Origin: Psychrosphaera sp. B3R10
Lineage (GTDB): Bacteria; Pseudomonadota; Gammaproteobacteria; Enterobacterales; Alteromonadaceae
Assembly: GCF_018861025.1 (NCBI RefSeq)
Contig: NZ_JAHKQH010000040.1
Coordinates: 62,001 to 126,000 of the forward strand
DNA length: 64,000 bases
Direction: 5' to 3'
Under the pieces are notes generated by a model. That model did not search any database. It was not told the origin of the DNA and saw nothing but the letters and a program-made list of their open reading frames with translations. Made by a program: the position numbers and the translations under genes. Below are positions 9,318 through 18,820 of this stretch, in pieces (within the stretch, counting starts at the first letter, position 1; each line of letters begins with the position of its first letter).

Positions 9318-9533
9318 ATGCCATTGGTGATAAAAATTATTGCAGTAGCGCTACTACTACTTATTATTTTTAATTTATTTCGTGCCATGTTCAGTATGTT
9401 AAAACAAGATCCGAACAGACCACCAATGTCTTATTTTATTGGGCTAAGGTTAAAATTCACCGTTGCCTTAATTGTCTTATTGCTATGTTGTCTGGCGTTT
9501 GGCGTTATCACACCAAACCCCAGACCTTATTAA
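9318..9533 (+). CDS. DUF2909 twin-helix membrane protein of the oxidase locus
   Basis: The start is the ATG at 9318 (71 residues); an upstream extension of the frame would overlap SURF1 and has no membrane character. Two hydrophobic helices (about 2-20 and 44-66) flank a short loop with FRAMFSMLKQDP, typical of the DUF2909 twin-transmembrane family that accompanies SURF1 in many proteobacteria. It is the only plus-strand gene in a minus-strand locus and ends 3 bases from the coxC stop, so transcripts of the locus run antisense to it. Its function is unknown; a link to oxidase assembly is inferred from position. Confidence 0.75.
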   Translation: MPLVIKIIAVALLLLIIFNLFRAMFSMLKQDPNRPPMSYFIGLRLKFTVALIVLLLCCLAFGVITPNPRPY

Positions 9534-9536
9534 TGT

Positions 9537-10418
9537 TTATAGAATATAAACAAACAAGAACAACAGTACCCATACCACATCAACAAAGTGCCAGTACCAA
9601 CTTGCGGCCTGGAAACCAAAATGGCTTTGCGGCGTAAAGTGATCTTTTAACACGATTCTTAAGAACATAATCAATAACATGATTGTGCCTAAGGTTACGT
9701 GTAGTCCGTGAAAACCAGTTAACAGGAAGAAGGTATTACCGTAAATACCACTTGATAACATCAATCCCATTTCTTGATATGCATGAACGTACTCTTCAAC
9801 TTGTAGAATTAAGAAAATAAATCCTAATAATACCGTCGCGCCTAGGGCAATTTTGAGCTGTTTACGTTTATTTTGTTCTAAACCTACGTGCGCAAAATGA
9901 CAGGTAACTGACGACGTTAAAAGAATAATGGTATTGATTAGCGGTAAGCCATTCCAGCCCATTGCCTCTGTAACCGCACCTGAAGGGGTTGTTGTTAGCG
10001 GCCACATCGCTTCAAATGCAGGCCATAATACTTCGTGAGTCGATACGTTATTACTCGCTCCACCTAACCATGGAACCGAGAACACTCGGGCGTATAACAA
10101 GGCACCAAAAAAGGCACCAAAGAACATGACTTCGGAAAATATAAACCAGCTCATACCTTGCTTAAATGAACGGTCCATTTGCTTGCTGTACATGCCGCTC
10201 ATCGACTCGTCGATAACGTTTCTAAACCAACCCACCAGCATGAATATAATTATTGCGATACCAGCTAATAGTAGGTAACCGCTGTATCCTGAAACGCCTT
10301 TAGTTACATCATTAACATAACCACCTGCGCCAAACGCAATACAGAATAATCCGATTGCGCCAACAATTGGCCAGTGACTCTGCTCTGGCACATAATAACT
10401 TTCGTATTTTTCACTCAT
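9537..10418 (-). CDS. coxC: Cytochrome c oxidase subunit III
   Basis: This 293-residue protein has seven predicted membrane helices and the subunit III signatures WPIVGAIGLF, MSWFIFSEVMFFGAFF, GFHGLHVTLG and FGFQAASWYWHFVDVVWVLLF. Subunit III stabilises subunit I of the aa3 oxidase and its proton uptake path. It follows ctaG by 11 bases and precedes SURF1, the usual order. Confidence 0.97.
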   Translation of the reverse strand: MSEKYESYYVPEQSHWPIVGAIGLFCIAFGAGGYVNDVTKGVSGYSGYLLLAGIAIIIFMLVGWFRNVIDESMSGMYSKQMDRSFKQGMSWFIFSEVMFFGAFFGALLYARVFSVPWLGGASNNVSTHEVLWPAFEAMWPLTTTPSGAVTEAMGWNGLPLINTIILLTSSVTCHFAHVGLEQNKRKQLKIALGATVLLGFIFLILQVEEYVHAYQEMGLMLSSGIYGNTFFLLTGFHGLHVTLGTIMLLIMFLRIVLKDHFTPQSHFGFQAASWYWHFVDVVWVLLFLFVYIL

Positions 10419-10429
10419 TTTTTTGTCCC

Positions 10430-11014
10430 CTATGGTGCACTTAACGTGTCACCAGCAAACAATTGTTCAAATTCGTCATGCTCAATTTTTTCGCTGATAT
10501 CAAAAAGGGTATAGGACAAGGTTACGATTTTATATTCTTCAGGTAACGCATTGTCGATATAAAACTGCAAACCTAAATCTGCGGTTTCACCTTTTTCTAG
10601 CGGTTGACGATTAAAACAAAAACACTCGATTTTGTTGAAATAGGCTGCAGCTATACCCGGACTTACCGAAGGTACAGCCTGCACAACCATGTCGTTTACT
10701 GACTTATTTTTTACAATAAAATTAAGTTCGTGCATTTCACCTGGGTGAACTTCTATCCGTTTAACTTCTGGACGAAAGTCCCAAGGTAAGCTGCCTTGAG
10801 TACGAGCAATGAATTCCACCGTAATTGTGCGCGACGTATCGACAAAATCCGATGTAACAGCCGCCGTATTACTGGTTTTACCGTTGAGGCCCGTGATGTC
10901 GCAAAACACGTCATATAGCGGGACTAAGGCAAAACCAAATCCAAACATCAATGCCACTGTTAAGACTAATTTCTTAACAATTTTATTGTTATTTTTTGGC
11001 GAATTATTTTCCAT
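10430..11014 (-). CDS. ctaG: Cytochrome c oxidase assembly protein CtaG/Cox11
   Basis: This 194-residue protein has one N-terminal helix (about 14-34) and a periplasmic immunoglobulin-like domain. The copper-binding CFCF motif is seen in KIECFCFNRQPLEKGE. Cox11 delivers copper to the CuB centre of subunit I. The gene lies between subunits I and III, as in many proteobacteria. Confidence 0.96.
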   Translation of the reverse strand: MENNSPKNNNKIVKKLVLTVALMFGFGFALVPLYDVFCDITGLNGKTSNTAAVTSDFVDTSRTITVEFIARTQGSLPWDFRPEVKRIEVHPGEMHELNFIVKNKSVNDMVVQAVPSVSPGIAAAYFNKIECFCFNRQPLEKGETADLGLQFYIDNALPEEYKIVTLSYTLFDISEKIEHDEFEQLFAGDTLSAP

Positions 11015-11026
11015 TACGCGACTCGA

Positions 11027-12628
11027 CTACTTAATCTCAGGTGGTGTTGAGAATGTATGATAAGGCGCAGGTGAAGCAACCTCCCACTCTAAACCTTCAG
11101 CCCCTTCCCAAACTTGGTCAGACACTTTATCGCCACCTTTAATACATTTATAAACAACCACTACAAACAATATTTGAGATAAACCGAAGGCAAATCCACC
11201 AATACTGATAATGGCGTTAAAGTCAGCAAATTGCGTTGCGTAGTCAGGAATACGACGAGGCATACCCGCTAGTCCAACAAAGTGCATTGGGAAAAACAAC
11301 ACGTTCACTGAGATAAGTGACAACCAGAAATGCGCTTTAGCAAGACCGATATCAAACATATGCCCAGTCCACTTAGGCAACCAATAATACGCACCTGCCA
11401 TAATGGAGAATATCGCACCTGTCACTAATACATAGTGGAAGTGAGCAACTACAAAATAGGTATCATGGTATTGGAAATCCACTGGGGTAATGGCCAACAT
11501 AAGTCCTGAAAACCCACCTATCGTAAATAAGACAATAAAGGCGATTGAGAACATCATGGGGACTTCAAAAGTCAGTGCGCCGCGCCACATAGTTGCAACC
11601 CAGTTAAAGACTTTCACCCCAGTTGGCACCGATATCAGCATGGTACAGTACATAAAGAACAGTTCGCCCGCGAGTGGCATTCCTGTGGTAAACATATGGT
11701 GCGCCCAAACGACAAACGACAATAATGCGATTGACGCGGTGGCATAAACCATTGATGAATAACCAAACAGTTTTTTGCGGCTAAACGTCGGTACGATTTG
11801 TGACACAATACCAAAAGCAGGCAAGATCATGATGTAAACTTCAGGGTGTCCAAAGAACCAGAATATATGCTGGAACATAACCGGATCGCCGCCCCCTGCT
11901 GCGTCAAAGAAGGACGTAGCAAAGTATTTATCAGTTAACACCATAGTGACCGCACCGGCAAGTACAGGCATAACCGCAATCAATAGAAACGCAGTGATTA
12001 ACCATGTCCAAACAAACAACGGCATCTTCATGTAAGTCATACCTGGCGCTCGTAAGTTAACAATAGTGACGATGACATTAATCGCCCCCATAATTGACGA
12101 GATCCCCATGATATGAACAGAGAAAACAAAAAACGCGGTGCTGTCATTACTAAATGTTGTTGATAGTGGCGCGTAGAATGTCCAACCGAAGTTAGGACCG
12201 CCACCTTCCATAAACAATGACGATAACAAGATCAAAAACGCAAAAGGTAAAATCCAAAAGCTCCAGTTATTCATGCGTGGTAGGGCCATATCAGGCGCAC
12301 CAATCATCATTGGAACCATCCAGTTCGCTAAGCCAACAAACGCCGGCATTACCGCACCAAAGACCATAATCAAACCGTGAACGGTCGTCATTTGGTTAAA
12401 AAAGTCTGGTTCAACTATTTGCAAACCTGGTTGAAACAATTCTGCACGAATAACCATTGCCATCGCACCGCCGATGAAAAACATCACCAGTGAGAAGATC
12501 AGGTACATTGAACCGATGTCTTTGTGATTGGTTGTTAGAAACCAACGTTTTATGCCTTTAGGCGCGCCGTGATGATGATCATCTGCATGATGATTCGAAT
12601 CGACTGCATTGTTTTCAGTAGTACTCAT
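11027..12628 (-). CDS. ctaD: Cytochrome c oxidase subunit I (aa3 type)
   Basis: This 533-residue subunit carries the heme a and heme a3/CuB centres. Visible signatures include TTVHGLIMVF (low-spin heme ligand), FWFFGHPEVYIMILP (CuB His and the cross-linked Tyr, with the GHPEV Glu that marks A-type oxidases), WAHHMFTTG (CuB His pair) and YVVAHFHYV-like DTYFVVAHFHYVLVTG (heme a3 and heme a ligands). It reduces oxygen to water and pumps protons at the inner membrane. It starts with a His-rich cytoplasmic tail (HHADDHHHG). Confidence 0.98.
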   Translation of the reverse strand: MSTTENNAVDSNHHADDHHHGAPKGIKRWFLTTNHKDIGSMYLIFSLVMFFIGGAMAMVIRAELFQPGLQIVEPDFFNQMTTVHGLIMVFGAVMPAFVGLANWMVPMMIGAPDMALPRMNNWSFWILPFAFLILLSSLFMEGGGPNFGWTFYAPLSTTFSNDSTAFFVFSVHIMGISSIMGAINVIVTIVNLRAPGMTYMKMPLFVWTWLITAFLLIAVMPVLAGAVTMVLTDKYFATSFFDAAGGGDPVMFQHIFWFFGHPEVYIMILPAFGIVSQIVPTFSRKKLFGYSSMVYATASIALLSFVVWAHHMFTTGMPLAGELFFMYCTMLISVPTGVKVFNWVATMWRGALTFEVPMMFSIAFIVLFTIGGFSGLMLAITPVDFQYHDTYFVVAHFHYVLVTGAIFSIMAGAYYWLPKWTGHMFDIGLAKAHFWLSLISVNVLFFPMHFVGLAGMPRRIPDYATQFADFNAIISIGGFAFGLSQILFVVVVYKCIKGGDKVSDQVWEGAEGLEWEVASPAPYHTFSTPPEIK

Positions 12629-12639
12629 TGTAACGCCTC

Positions 12640-13773
12640 CTATTGTCCAGACATATATTTGATAACTTCAGCCGCTTGAACCGCGTCTCCCGTGCTATTA
12701 CCCCAAGCATTACGCTCATAGGTAATAATCGCCGCTAAGTCTTTCAAACCAAGTTGTTTGCCATACCCTTGCATTGCTGTGCCCGGCTTACCGTTAACAA
12801 CAATATCGATATGAGCACCAAGGTCACCTATGGCAATTGCACTGCCTTTAAGCGCTGGGAAAACTCCAGGGATACCTTGACCGTTTGGTTGGTGACATGC
12901 TGCACAATTTGCGTTGTAGGCTTTTTCACCATGAGCCATAAGTTCGTCAAACGACATATTCATCGCTAACAACTTTTGCTCTTCTTCTTTGGCTTTTTTA
13001 GCAATCTCAACTTGCTCGCTAACCCACTTATCAAATTCAGCTGGCTCTTTAGCAATAACCACAACCGGCATGAACCCGTGGTCTTTACCACATAATTCAG
13101 CACATTGGCCGCGATAAATGCCAGGGACATCGACACGAGTCCACGCTTCATTGATGAAACCTGGGTTTGCATCTTTTTTGATAGCAAATTCAGGAACCCA
13201 CCAAGAATGGATTACGTCGTCAGAGGTGATAAGGAAACGAACTTTTTGACCAGTAGGAATGACAAGAGGGCGGTCAACTTCTAGGAGGTAATTAACGGAT
13301 TTTTCACGTTTATCGTAAATTTCGTCTTTCGTGGTGGCTAACAAGCTGTAATATTCTAACTCGTGGTCAAAATATTTGTAATGCCATTTCCACTGGGAAC
13401 CTGTGACTTGCACCGTTAAATCCGCTTTGGAAGTGTCTTCCATTGCGATTAAGGTTTTAGTAGCAGGAAAAGCCATCGCAATCAAAATAACAAACGGAAT
13501 AGCCGTCCAGAGTATCTCAACTTTTGTGCTTTCGTGGAAATTAGCGGGGGCAACCCCTTTCGATTTGCGGTGGTATAACATCGACCAAAACATGATCCCG
13601 AATACCACTGCACCAATGACGCAACATATGTAAAAAATGATCATGTGTAAGTCGTAAACATTACGACTAATCTCAGTCACACCTTTTGTAAGGTTAAGCG
13701 GCATTTCTTCGGCTACAGCATTATTAGCAAATACGGCAGCTGACAACAGCCAACTAGATTGCTTAGCAGTCAC
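12640..13773 (-). CDS. coxB: Cytochrome c oxidase subunit II with fused C-terminal cytochrome c domain
   Basis: Subunit II receives electrons at the CuA site: H189, C224, C228, H232 and M235 (motif GQCAELCGKDHGFM). Two membrane helices precede the domain (about 43-65 and 84-104). After a charged linker (about 253-270) comes a c-type cytochrome domain with CAACH at 290-294, so the subunit can carry its own heme c (caa3 style). The start is a GTG preceded by GGGAGGA at good spacing; a signal sequence ends near NNAVAEE. First gene of the oxidase operon. Confidence 0.96.
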   Translation of the reverse strand: MTAKQSSWLLSAAVFANNAVAEEMPLNLTKGVTEISRNVYDLHMIIFYICCVIGAVVFGIMFWSMLYHRKSKGVAPANFHESTKVEILWTAIPFVILIAMAFPATKTLIAMEDTSKADLTVQVTGSQWKWHYKYFDHELEYYSLLATTKDEIYDKREKSVNYLLEVDRPLVIPTGQKVRFLITSDDVIHSWWVPEFAIKKDANPGFINEAWTRVDVPGIYRGQCAELCGKDHGFMPVVVIAKEPAEFDKWVSEQVEIAKKAKEEEQKLLAMNMSFDELMAHGEKAYNANCAACHQPNGQGIPGVFPALKGSAIAIGDLGAHIDIVVNGKPGTAMQGYGKQLGLKDLAAIITYERNAWGNSTGDAVQAAEVIKYMSGQ

Positions 13774-14153
13774 TCAGTATCCTCCCAATTATGGTCAAAC
13801 TTAAGAGGAGACTGTACAACCCAAACCAGTACAAAAACCGACTGTGTATTTAACACTAGACCGTTTTTTTATTCCCCGAAAATTTGATTTCATCTATTAA
13901 TTATTATTTTGTCCGTGTCCAATTTGTACTGTGACACCTGTTGATTTTTTATTATTTTATCGCTGATTTTTTATCCAACAAAAATAACCTATACCCTTTG
14001 TGAAACAAGTGCAAATTTAATTTGAACAAAAAAAAACCAACCGAACAATAATTGTTCAGTTGGTTTATTTTTAACTCGTATTGGAATAATTACTTTAAAT
14101 TACAGGATCTTCCAAACTCTATAAAAAGAAACAATGCGACTGACATCAAAAAA
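13774..14153 (-). other. Upstream region of the oxidase operon (380 bases without a gene)
   Basis: The stretch is AT-rich and holds the promoter region of coxB on the minus strand and, further up, the terminator of the ThrE-like gene. On the minus strand a TTGGAC followed 17 bases later by TAATAG could be a weak promoter (about 13905-13935), but this is only a suggestion. I see no open frame of interest. Confidence 0.4.
14025..14066 (-). terminator. Strong rho-independent terminator after the ThrE-like gene
   Basis: AAACCAAC(c)GAACAAT pairs with ATTGTTC(a)GTTGGTTT, a 16-position stem with a single mismatch, and on the minus strand it is followed by nine or more T. It separates the ThrE-like gene from the oxidase operon. 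Confidence 0.88.
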
Positions 14154-15380
14154 TCACAAACTTTTTCGAGGTGGCAATGCTGAGTTAGCGAAGATTAATC
14201 CCGCCACAAGCGACATAAAGATAACGAGCGACTGCTGCATTGCATGGTCACCGTAATCAAAACCACTACCTGCAATATAAGCATTTAAGCCAATAAACGT
14301 TTTGCTCCCAGGGACCAAAACAATCAAGCCAGGCATACCCACAATAACCGCAGGTGCCTTAGCGACTCGCGTAAATATATTGCCATATACCCCAACAACA
14401 AAAGCACCTAAAAATGCGCCCATGGCATAGTCGAAATATGAGGCCCCAAAGTTACTTGTACCAAAAGCAATAAAGCCAACGGCAAATGACCAAAGAATGT
14501 GCCTGCGTCTTGTTCTAAATGCAATAATTAGTGAAGTGGTTAACGCCGCAATAGCAATCCACGCCGTCCACGCAGGTAATACCGCTCGAGGTTGGAATGG
14601 CACTTCGCCAAATAACCAAAAACCAATTTCGAGACCTAAAAAAGCACCAAAATACAGTTTAAAGAGCATCATCATCGCATCCATGATCTTGGCTGTGCCC
14701 GACACTAAATGGCGCTCTGACAACTCTGCGAGCCCTATGGTTAATGCGAGTCCTGGTATAAACACAATAATCGACGACAACACGACCTTACGTATATCAA
14801 TACTCGGATCGACATAACTGGAAATTGCACACGCTAAAATTGCAGACACCATAGCAACCAACGGCTCTAGCATATTAGTGATGCCTTTGGAACGACCCGA
14901 CCACAGGACAAACACATAAACCACTATGCCCAATAAACCTGCCCAGATCACATCTCGAACACTACTGACCATGATCATTGAAAATGCGGCACTGGCCATC
15001 CAATAAGAAATGCCAGTAGCAACCTTGCCATAGGGATTTGGCATATTGTCGATTTCATCAAGGCGTAACGAAGCTTCTTCGATTGACAGAGTTTTATTTA
15101 ATACCTGCTCAACAACTTCATCGGTGCGAGACAAACTGCCCATATCCAAATCACCAGGTGCCACACGCGCTGCATGGGTATATTCGTCCTCATGTCCTTC
15201 TGTCCACAACACAAATGTCATAGAGGTGGGAGAAACAATAAATGCGGAGCGCAACTCAAGCGCATGGGCCAATTCCATCAAATGCGCTTCTAGGCGATAG
15301 ACCGGAGTACCGTATTTATGAAGCATCTTACCGATGCGAACAATAAATTTACGTCTGAGTTTAAAGAGATCACTTTGCAC
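14154..15380 (-). CDS. Threonine/serine exporter family protein (ThrE-like)
   Basis: The 408-residue protein joins the two ThrE halves: an N-terminal DUF1212-type domain with the early motif HKYGTPVYRLEAHL and about five helices, and a C-terminal DUF3815-type domain with about five helices. ThrE exports threonine and serine at the inner membrane in Corynebacterium; many bacteria have such fused proteins with unproven substrates. Length fits the fused form. The strong terminator downstream closes its transcript. Confidence 0.82.
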   Translation of the reverse strand: MQSDLFKLRRKFIVRIGKMLHKYGTPVYRLEAHLMELAHALELRSAFIVSPTSMTFVLWTEGHEDEYTHAARVAPGDLDMGSLSRTDEVVEQVLNKTLSIEEASLRLDEIDNMPNPYGKVATGISYWMASAAFSMIMVSSVRDVIWAGLLGIVVYVFVLWSGRSKGITNMLEPLVAMVSAILACAISSYVDPSIDIRKVVLSSIIVFIPGLALTIGLAELSERHLVSGTAKIMDAMMMLFKLYFGAFLGLEIGFWLFGEVPFQPRAVLPAWTAWIAIAALTTSLIIAFRTRRRHILWSFAVGFIAFGTSNFGASYFDYAMGAFLGAFVVGVYGNIFTRVAKAPAVIVGMPGLIVLVPGSKTFIGLNAYIAGSGFDYGDHAMQQSLVIFMSLVAGLIFANSALPPRKSL

Positions 15381-15394
15381 GTTTTTGTCCTGCG

Positions 15395-16024
15395 CTAATT
15401 ATGGGTTTTGTCACTATATCCCCAGGGAGCTGGTGGATTAATGATTCGCGATGTTAAATCAAAATCGACTCGAAACTCGCGCCCTTGTCTGATCAATCGG
15501 TAACTAAATTTATCTGGGTATACAAACATTTGCCATGTATTGCCTACCGATTGTGGAATGCCAAGTTCAACAAACAGTTCTTTTGAGTACTGATCTGCAG
15601 GGAACGATTGCACATTATCCCAACCAGCATCAACCGTATGTCCACCATACATCGTCGACTTGTCATGACTACCGTCGTCATGACGATGATCATGCTTTAG
15701 CGACAATCCAGAACCCGTTTTAGTGATAATCCAAGTACGTGATGCGTCTTCGCCAACATGAAATGGAATTTGCAGTTCCGAGTCAGTGCATTTTCTAACA
15801 TGCATCACCAATTTTTCTTCACTAAAACTACTTGGTCCGGCGTTATCCACCGTTACTTGGCCAACAAAAGATTGACCGCAAAGTTGTTTTATTTGATTAA
15901 AAAACGCATCTTGAGTGGCAATTGAAACAAGCGGTGCAGGTGAATAAGACATTTTAGCGTGGGCAAACGTCGGGCTAATCATAAGAACGTTAGCCAATAC
16001 CAATATACTAAGTAATTTTTTCAT
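15395..16024 (-). CDS. Secreted protein of unknown function
   Basis: I do not recognise a family. The 209-residue product has a clear signal peptide (cleavage near TFAHA) and a soluble periplasmic body. It contains two Cys (LCGQSF and RKCTDSE) that could form a disulphide and a His/Asp-rich loop LKHDHRHDDGSHDKSTMYGGH that looks able to bind metal or sit on a surface. It is 9 bases after the downstream end of the next gene on the same strand and 14 bases before the ThrE-like gene, so the three may be co-transcribed. Confidence 0.7.
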   Translation of the reverse strand: MKKLLSILVLANVLMISPTFAHAKMSYSPAPLVSIATQDAFFNQIKQLCGQSFVGQVTVDNAGPSSFSEEKLVMHVRKCTDSELQIPFHVGEDASRTWIITKTGSGLSLKHDHRHDDGSHDKSTMYGGHTVDAGWDNVQSFPADQYSKELFVELGIPQSVGNTWQMFVYPDKFSYRLIRQGREFRVDFDLTSRIINPPAPWGYSDKTHN

Positions 16025-16033
16025 TTAAGTGAC

Positions 16034-17095
16034 CTATCGTGTTTGTTCAAATTGTCTAAGTGCAATCGCGAGTTCTTCCGGTGTATCAACATTTAAATAT
16101 AATGTGGATACCTCGTCTTTTATCATCGCCATACCACTAAGGTAAAGTTGTGGCGTACTAAATGACAACTTAACATTAGCAGGCTGTGCACCAATATAAA
16201 CTTGCTCTTTGTCATCAGCTTTGTGCCAGTTTCCTGTTTCGACCGACTGAATATCGGCTTTGCTAATGACGCAGAATCCCCACCACGAGTTATTAACAAT
16301 CACTTTATCGTCAAATTCATAGAGTGAGTAATATCGGCTCACACGGTAATTCGCGACAAACATGACCAACAGGTAAAAGATAAATGTTGCAACAAAAGCA
16401 GCAACCAGTTCGCTCCATTCATATAACCACAAATAGCTTACAACGGTTGCTAACGATGTTCCAATCACAGTTAGCGCAAAATACCATCGACTAGCTGATC
16501 TCAGTTTAATATTGGCAAGGGCGGCAGTATGACGTCGAGAAAATCGTGGGATCGCATAATACCAACTTGCTGGTTCATGCGCCAAAGTCACGGCCAAGTC
16601 CATTTGAGTAGACGCTTTAGACGTGGAATTTCGCGCTTCGTCTGTATCATATTTGCTCAACATATGGATCCGTGGATCACCAGTCAAACTTCTTGCCTGC
16701 CACAATGCTTTTATAATCGTGACCAATAGGTAAAGTTCGATGACCAACAATACAGCAATAATTGGATAACGTAGCCAAGTTATAAATTCAAAATATTCCG
16801 CTAAATTTGCCGGATAAGTATACCGAGCAATCAAACTGCTTAACGACAATGAAACGATTATTTTCCACTTAGCTTGCTTGCCTATTTGGATCACCCAGAA
16901 CCAATACAGTATTGGTAATAAAGCGAAGTACCAAGCTGATATTCCCAGCACTTTTTGCCACGCCCCATCGGCTAATATTAACGACCAATCGCCGGTAAAC
17001 GCCATAACATGGTCAGGCATGAGTTGACTGCCAAGCCAATAACTTACAATAGCGACGACCACATAAATCAGTCTAAATTTTACAGGTGTTCTCAC
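16034..17095 (-). CDS. Multi-helix membrane protein of unknown function
   Basis: I do not recognise a family. The 353-residue product has about six membrane helices in two blocks (residues about 5-135 and 203-260). The C-terminal soluble part (about 265-353) has the look of a PH-like domain, with a VNNSWWGFCVISKADIQSVE segment typical of such folds. It lies between rmuC and the secreted unknown protein at 15395, and could form a small envelope operon with it. Confidence 0.65.
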   Translation of the reverse strand: MRTPVKFRLIYVVVAIVSYWLGSQLMPDHVMAFTGDWSLILADGAWQKVLGISAWYFALLPILYWFWVIQIGKQAKWKIIVSLSLSSLIARYTYPANLAEYFEFITWLRYPIIAVLLVIELYLLVTIIKALWQARSLTGDPRIHMLSKYDTDEARNSTSKASTQMDLAVTLAHEPASWYYAIPRFSRRHTAALANIKLRSASRWYFALTVIGTSLATVVSYLWLYEWSELVAAFVATFIFYLLVMFVANYRVSRYYSLYEFDDKVIVNNSWWGFCVISKADIQSVETGNWHKADDKEQVYIGAQPANVKLSFSTPQLYLSGMAMIKDEVSTLYLNVDTPEELAIALRQFEQTR

Positions 17096-17125
17096 TTTTT
17101 TTTTCCGTTCTTTTGATGAGTATTA

Positions 17126-18754
17126 TTATTTTGACGTTGTTGCTTTATTGTCGTCCGCCTCTAAAACGGCGGTAGTATGTTCGGCCAGTTTTTCATCTTC
17201 AGGTTCAGGCGCTGATGAAAAATCAGGGTTGTTTACGGGTTCTGCGATCAAATCCAATCGTTCATGTTCGACATCAATATGGCTTGGCTCAATCTTAGGC
17301 ATCGATTTGGAGACTTTATTCGACAAACGACTAAAACGTTCCACTTTGCCCGCTAGGCCTTGTTTTCCAGCGAGTCCCTTAACCGTATCATTGTATTGTT
17401 TGCCAACGGTATCCAGCGTGCGGCCAAGTTTTTGCAAACGTTCGGCAACTAAACAGACTTGATTGTATATCTCTCCGGCTCGTTCACTAATTTCACGAGC
17501 TTCTTGGTTGCCTTGTTCTATCCGCCACAAATTAGCAACAGTTTTTAAAATTGGCATCAAGGTTGTGTGTGATACTAGGATGACATTGCGTTCGTATCCG
17601 TAAGTAAACATATCTTTGTTGTGCTTTAACGCCTCTATGTATGCGGGTTCAATTGGCATAAACATCAATACAAAGCTCGGACTGCGCATGCCGATTAAAT
17701 TGGCATAATCTTTTTTAGTTAAATCGTCGATATGATTTTTAACGGCGCCGACATGTTCATCAAGGGCCACTTGAGTTTCAGCATCGGTTTTAGCGGAAAT
17801 AGCGCGGTCATAGGCGACTAAGGAAACTTTGCTGTCGATAACAATATGTTTATTATCTGGCAATTTGATCACAAAATCAGGCAAACGACGTTGACCTTCC
17901 GCGTCGACAAATTTTTCCTGACTATCGTAATGATCGCCTTTGACTAAACCCGCGAGTTGTAAGGTGCGCTCAAGTTGAATCTCTCCCCAGTTACCCGCCG
18001 TCTTTTTCTCACCTTTCAGTGCTGTTGCAAGGTTATTTGCCTCGTCAGACATTTGCACCCCAACGTCGAGTACTTTTTTCAACTCAGAGGCCAAATTAGC
18101 CTGACCTTTGACGGACTCGGAGTGCACTTCATTAACCCGCTTTTGAAAGCCTTCGACTTGTTCTTTAAACGGACGGAGAATGGCATCAAGTTCTGATTTA
18201 TTCGACAGACTAAAGGATTTACCTTTTTCTTCTAAGATCTGATTAGCCAGGTTAGAAAATTCCATTTTGAGCTGGCCTTTTTGCGCTTCGATGTCTTTTT
18301 TCTGCTGTTCAAATTGATCTTCTTTAGCACTTAAATTTGTTCTCAACTCGGTCAGTTCATTCGACAACTCAAGTTGGATCCCTTGCATCCTGTGCAATTG
18401 CACCGCTGATTCTTTATGCTGTTGATTGGCAATAACCAATTGCTCATCGCGCTCAGAAATACGCGTTAGTAAACCTTGATTATCAGCTTGCAGTTTAGCG
18501 ACTTCCTGCCGAGCTAGGTTGGTTTGCGTCTGAAAGTTTAAAACTGAATTGGTTTGTTGTGCCAGTTCGCTTTTTATCGCCTCTATTTGTGCGTCTTTTT
18601 CTATCAAATGCCGCTGTAATTGTTCGGCATGCATTTGTTGTTGCGCCATTTTAATTCGGCTCGTCACCAAAAGTATCAGCAATACAAAGACTACAACACC
18701 GCCCAAAAATGCGGGTAAATACGGGATAAATTGCTCAAGCACTCGGTTGTTCAC
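17126..18754 (-). CDS. rmuC: DNA recombination protein RmuC homologue
   Basis: The 542-residue protein has an N-terminal membrane helix (about 12-32), a long coiled coil (about 35-240) and the RmuC domain, with motifs GNWGEIQLERTLQLAGL, LPDFVIKLPDNKHIVIDSKVSL and FMPIEPAYIEALKHN. The domain resembles restriction-endonuclease-fold nucleases: the conserved D-x-K of VIDSKVSL fits. RmuC limits inversions at short inverted repeats in E. coli. The C-terminal 60 residues are acidic and low in complexity. Confidence 0.93.
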   Translation of the reverse strand: MNNRVLEQFIPYLPAFLGGVVVFVLLILLVTSRIKMAQQQMHAEQLQRHLIEKDAQIEAIKSELAQQTNSVLNFQTQTNLARQEVAKLQADNQGLLTRISERDEQLVIANQQHKESAVQLHRMQGIQLELSNELTELRTNLSAKEDQFEQQKKDIEAQKGQLKMEFSNLANQILEEKGKSFSLSNKSELDAILRPFKEQVEGFQKRVNEVHSESVKGQANLASELKKVLDVGVQMSDEANNLATALKGEKKTAGNWGEIQLERTLQLAGLVKGDHYDSQEKFVDAEGQRRLPDFVIKLPDNKHIVIDSKVSLVAYDRAISAKTDAETQVALDEHVGAVKNHIDDLTKKDYANLIGMRSPSFVLMFMPIEPAYIEALKHNKDMFTYGYERNVILVSHTTLMPILKTVANLWRIEQGNQEAREISERAGEIYNQVCLVAERLQKLGRTLDTVGKQYNDTVKGLAGKQGLAGKVERFSRLSNKVSKSMPKIEPSHIDVEHERLDLIAEPVNNPDFSSAPEPEDEKLAEHTTAVLEADDNKATTSK

Positions 18755-18820
18755 TTTTGAGAAATTAGAATAAGACTATTGTGCCTTGTCGGACACAAAA
18801 AGTCGTTAGCTATATCAAAG

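Noticed and set aside
14154-18754. Defence island between the oxidase locus and hemN
   Set aside because: RmuC and the membrane or secreted unknowns show no nuclease-helicase or toxin pattern beyond the normal RmuC domain.
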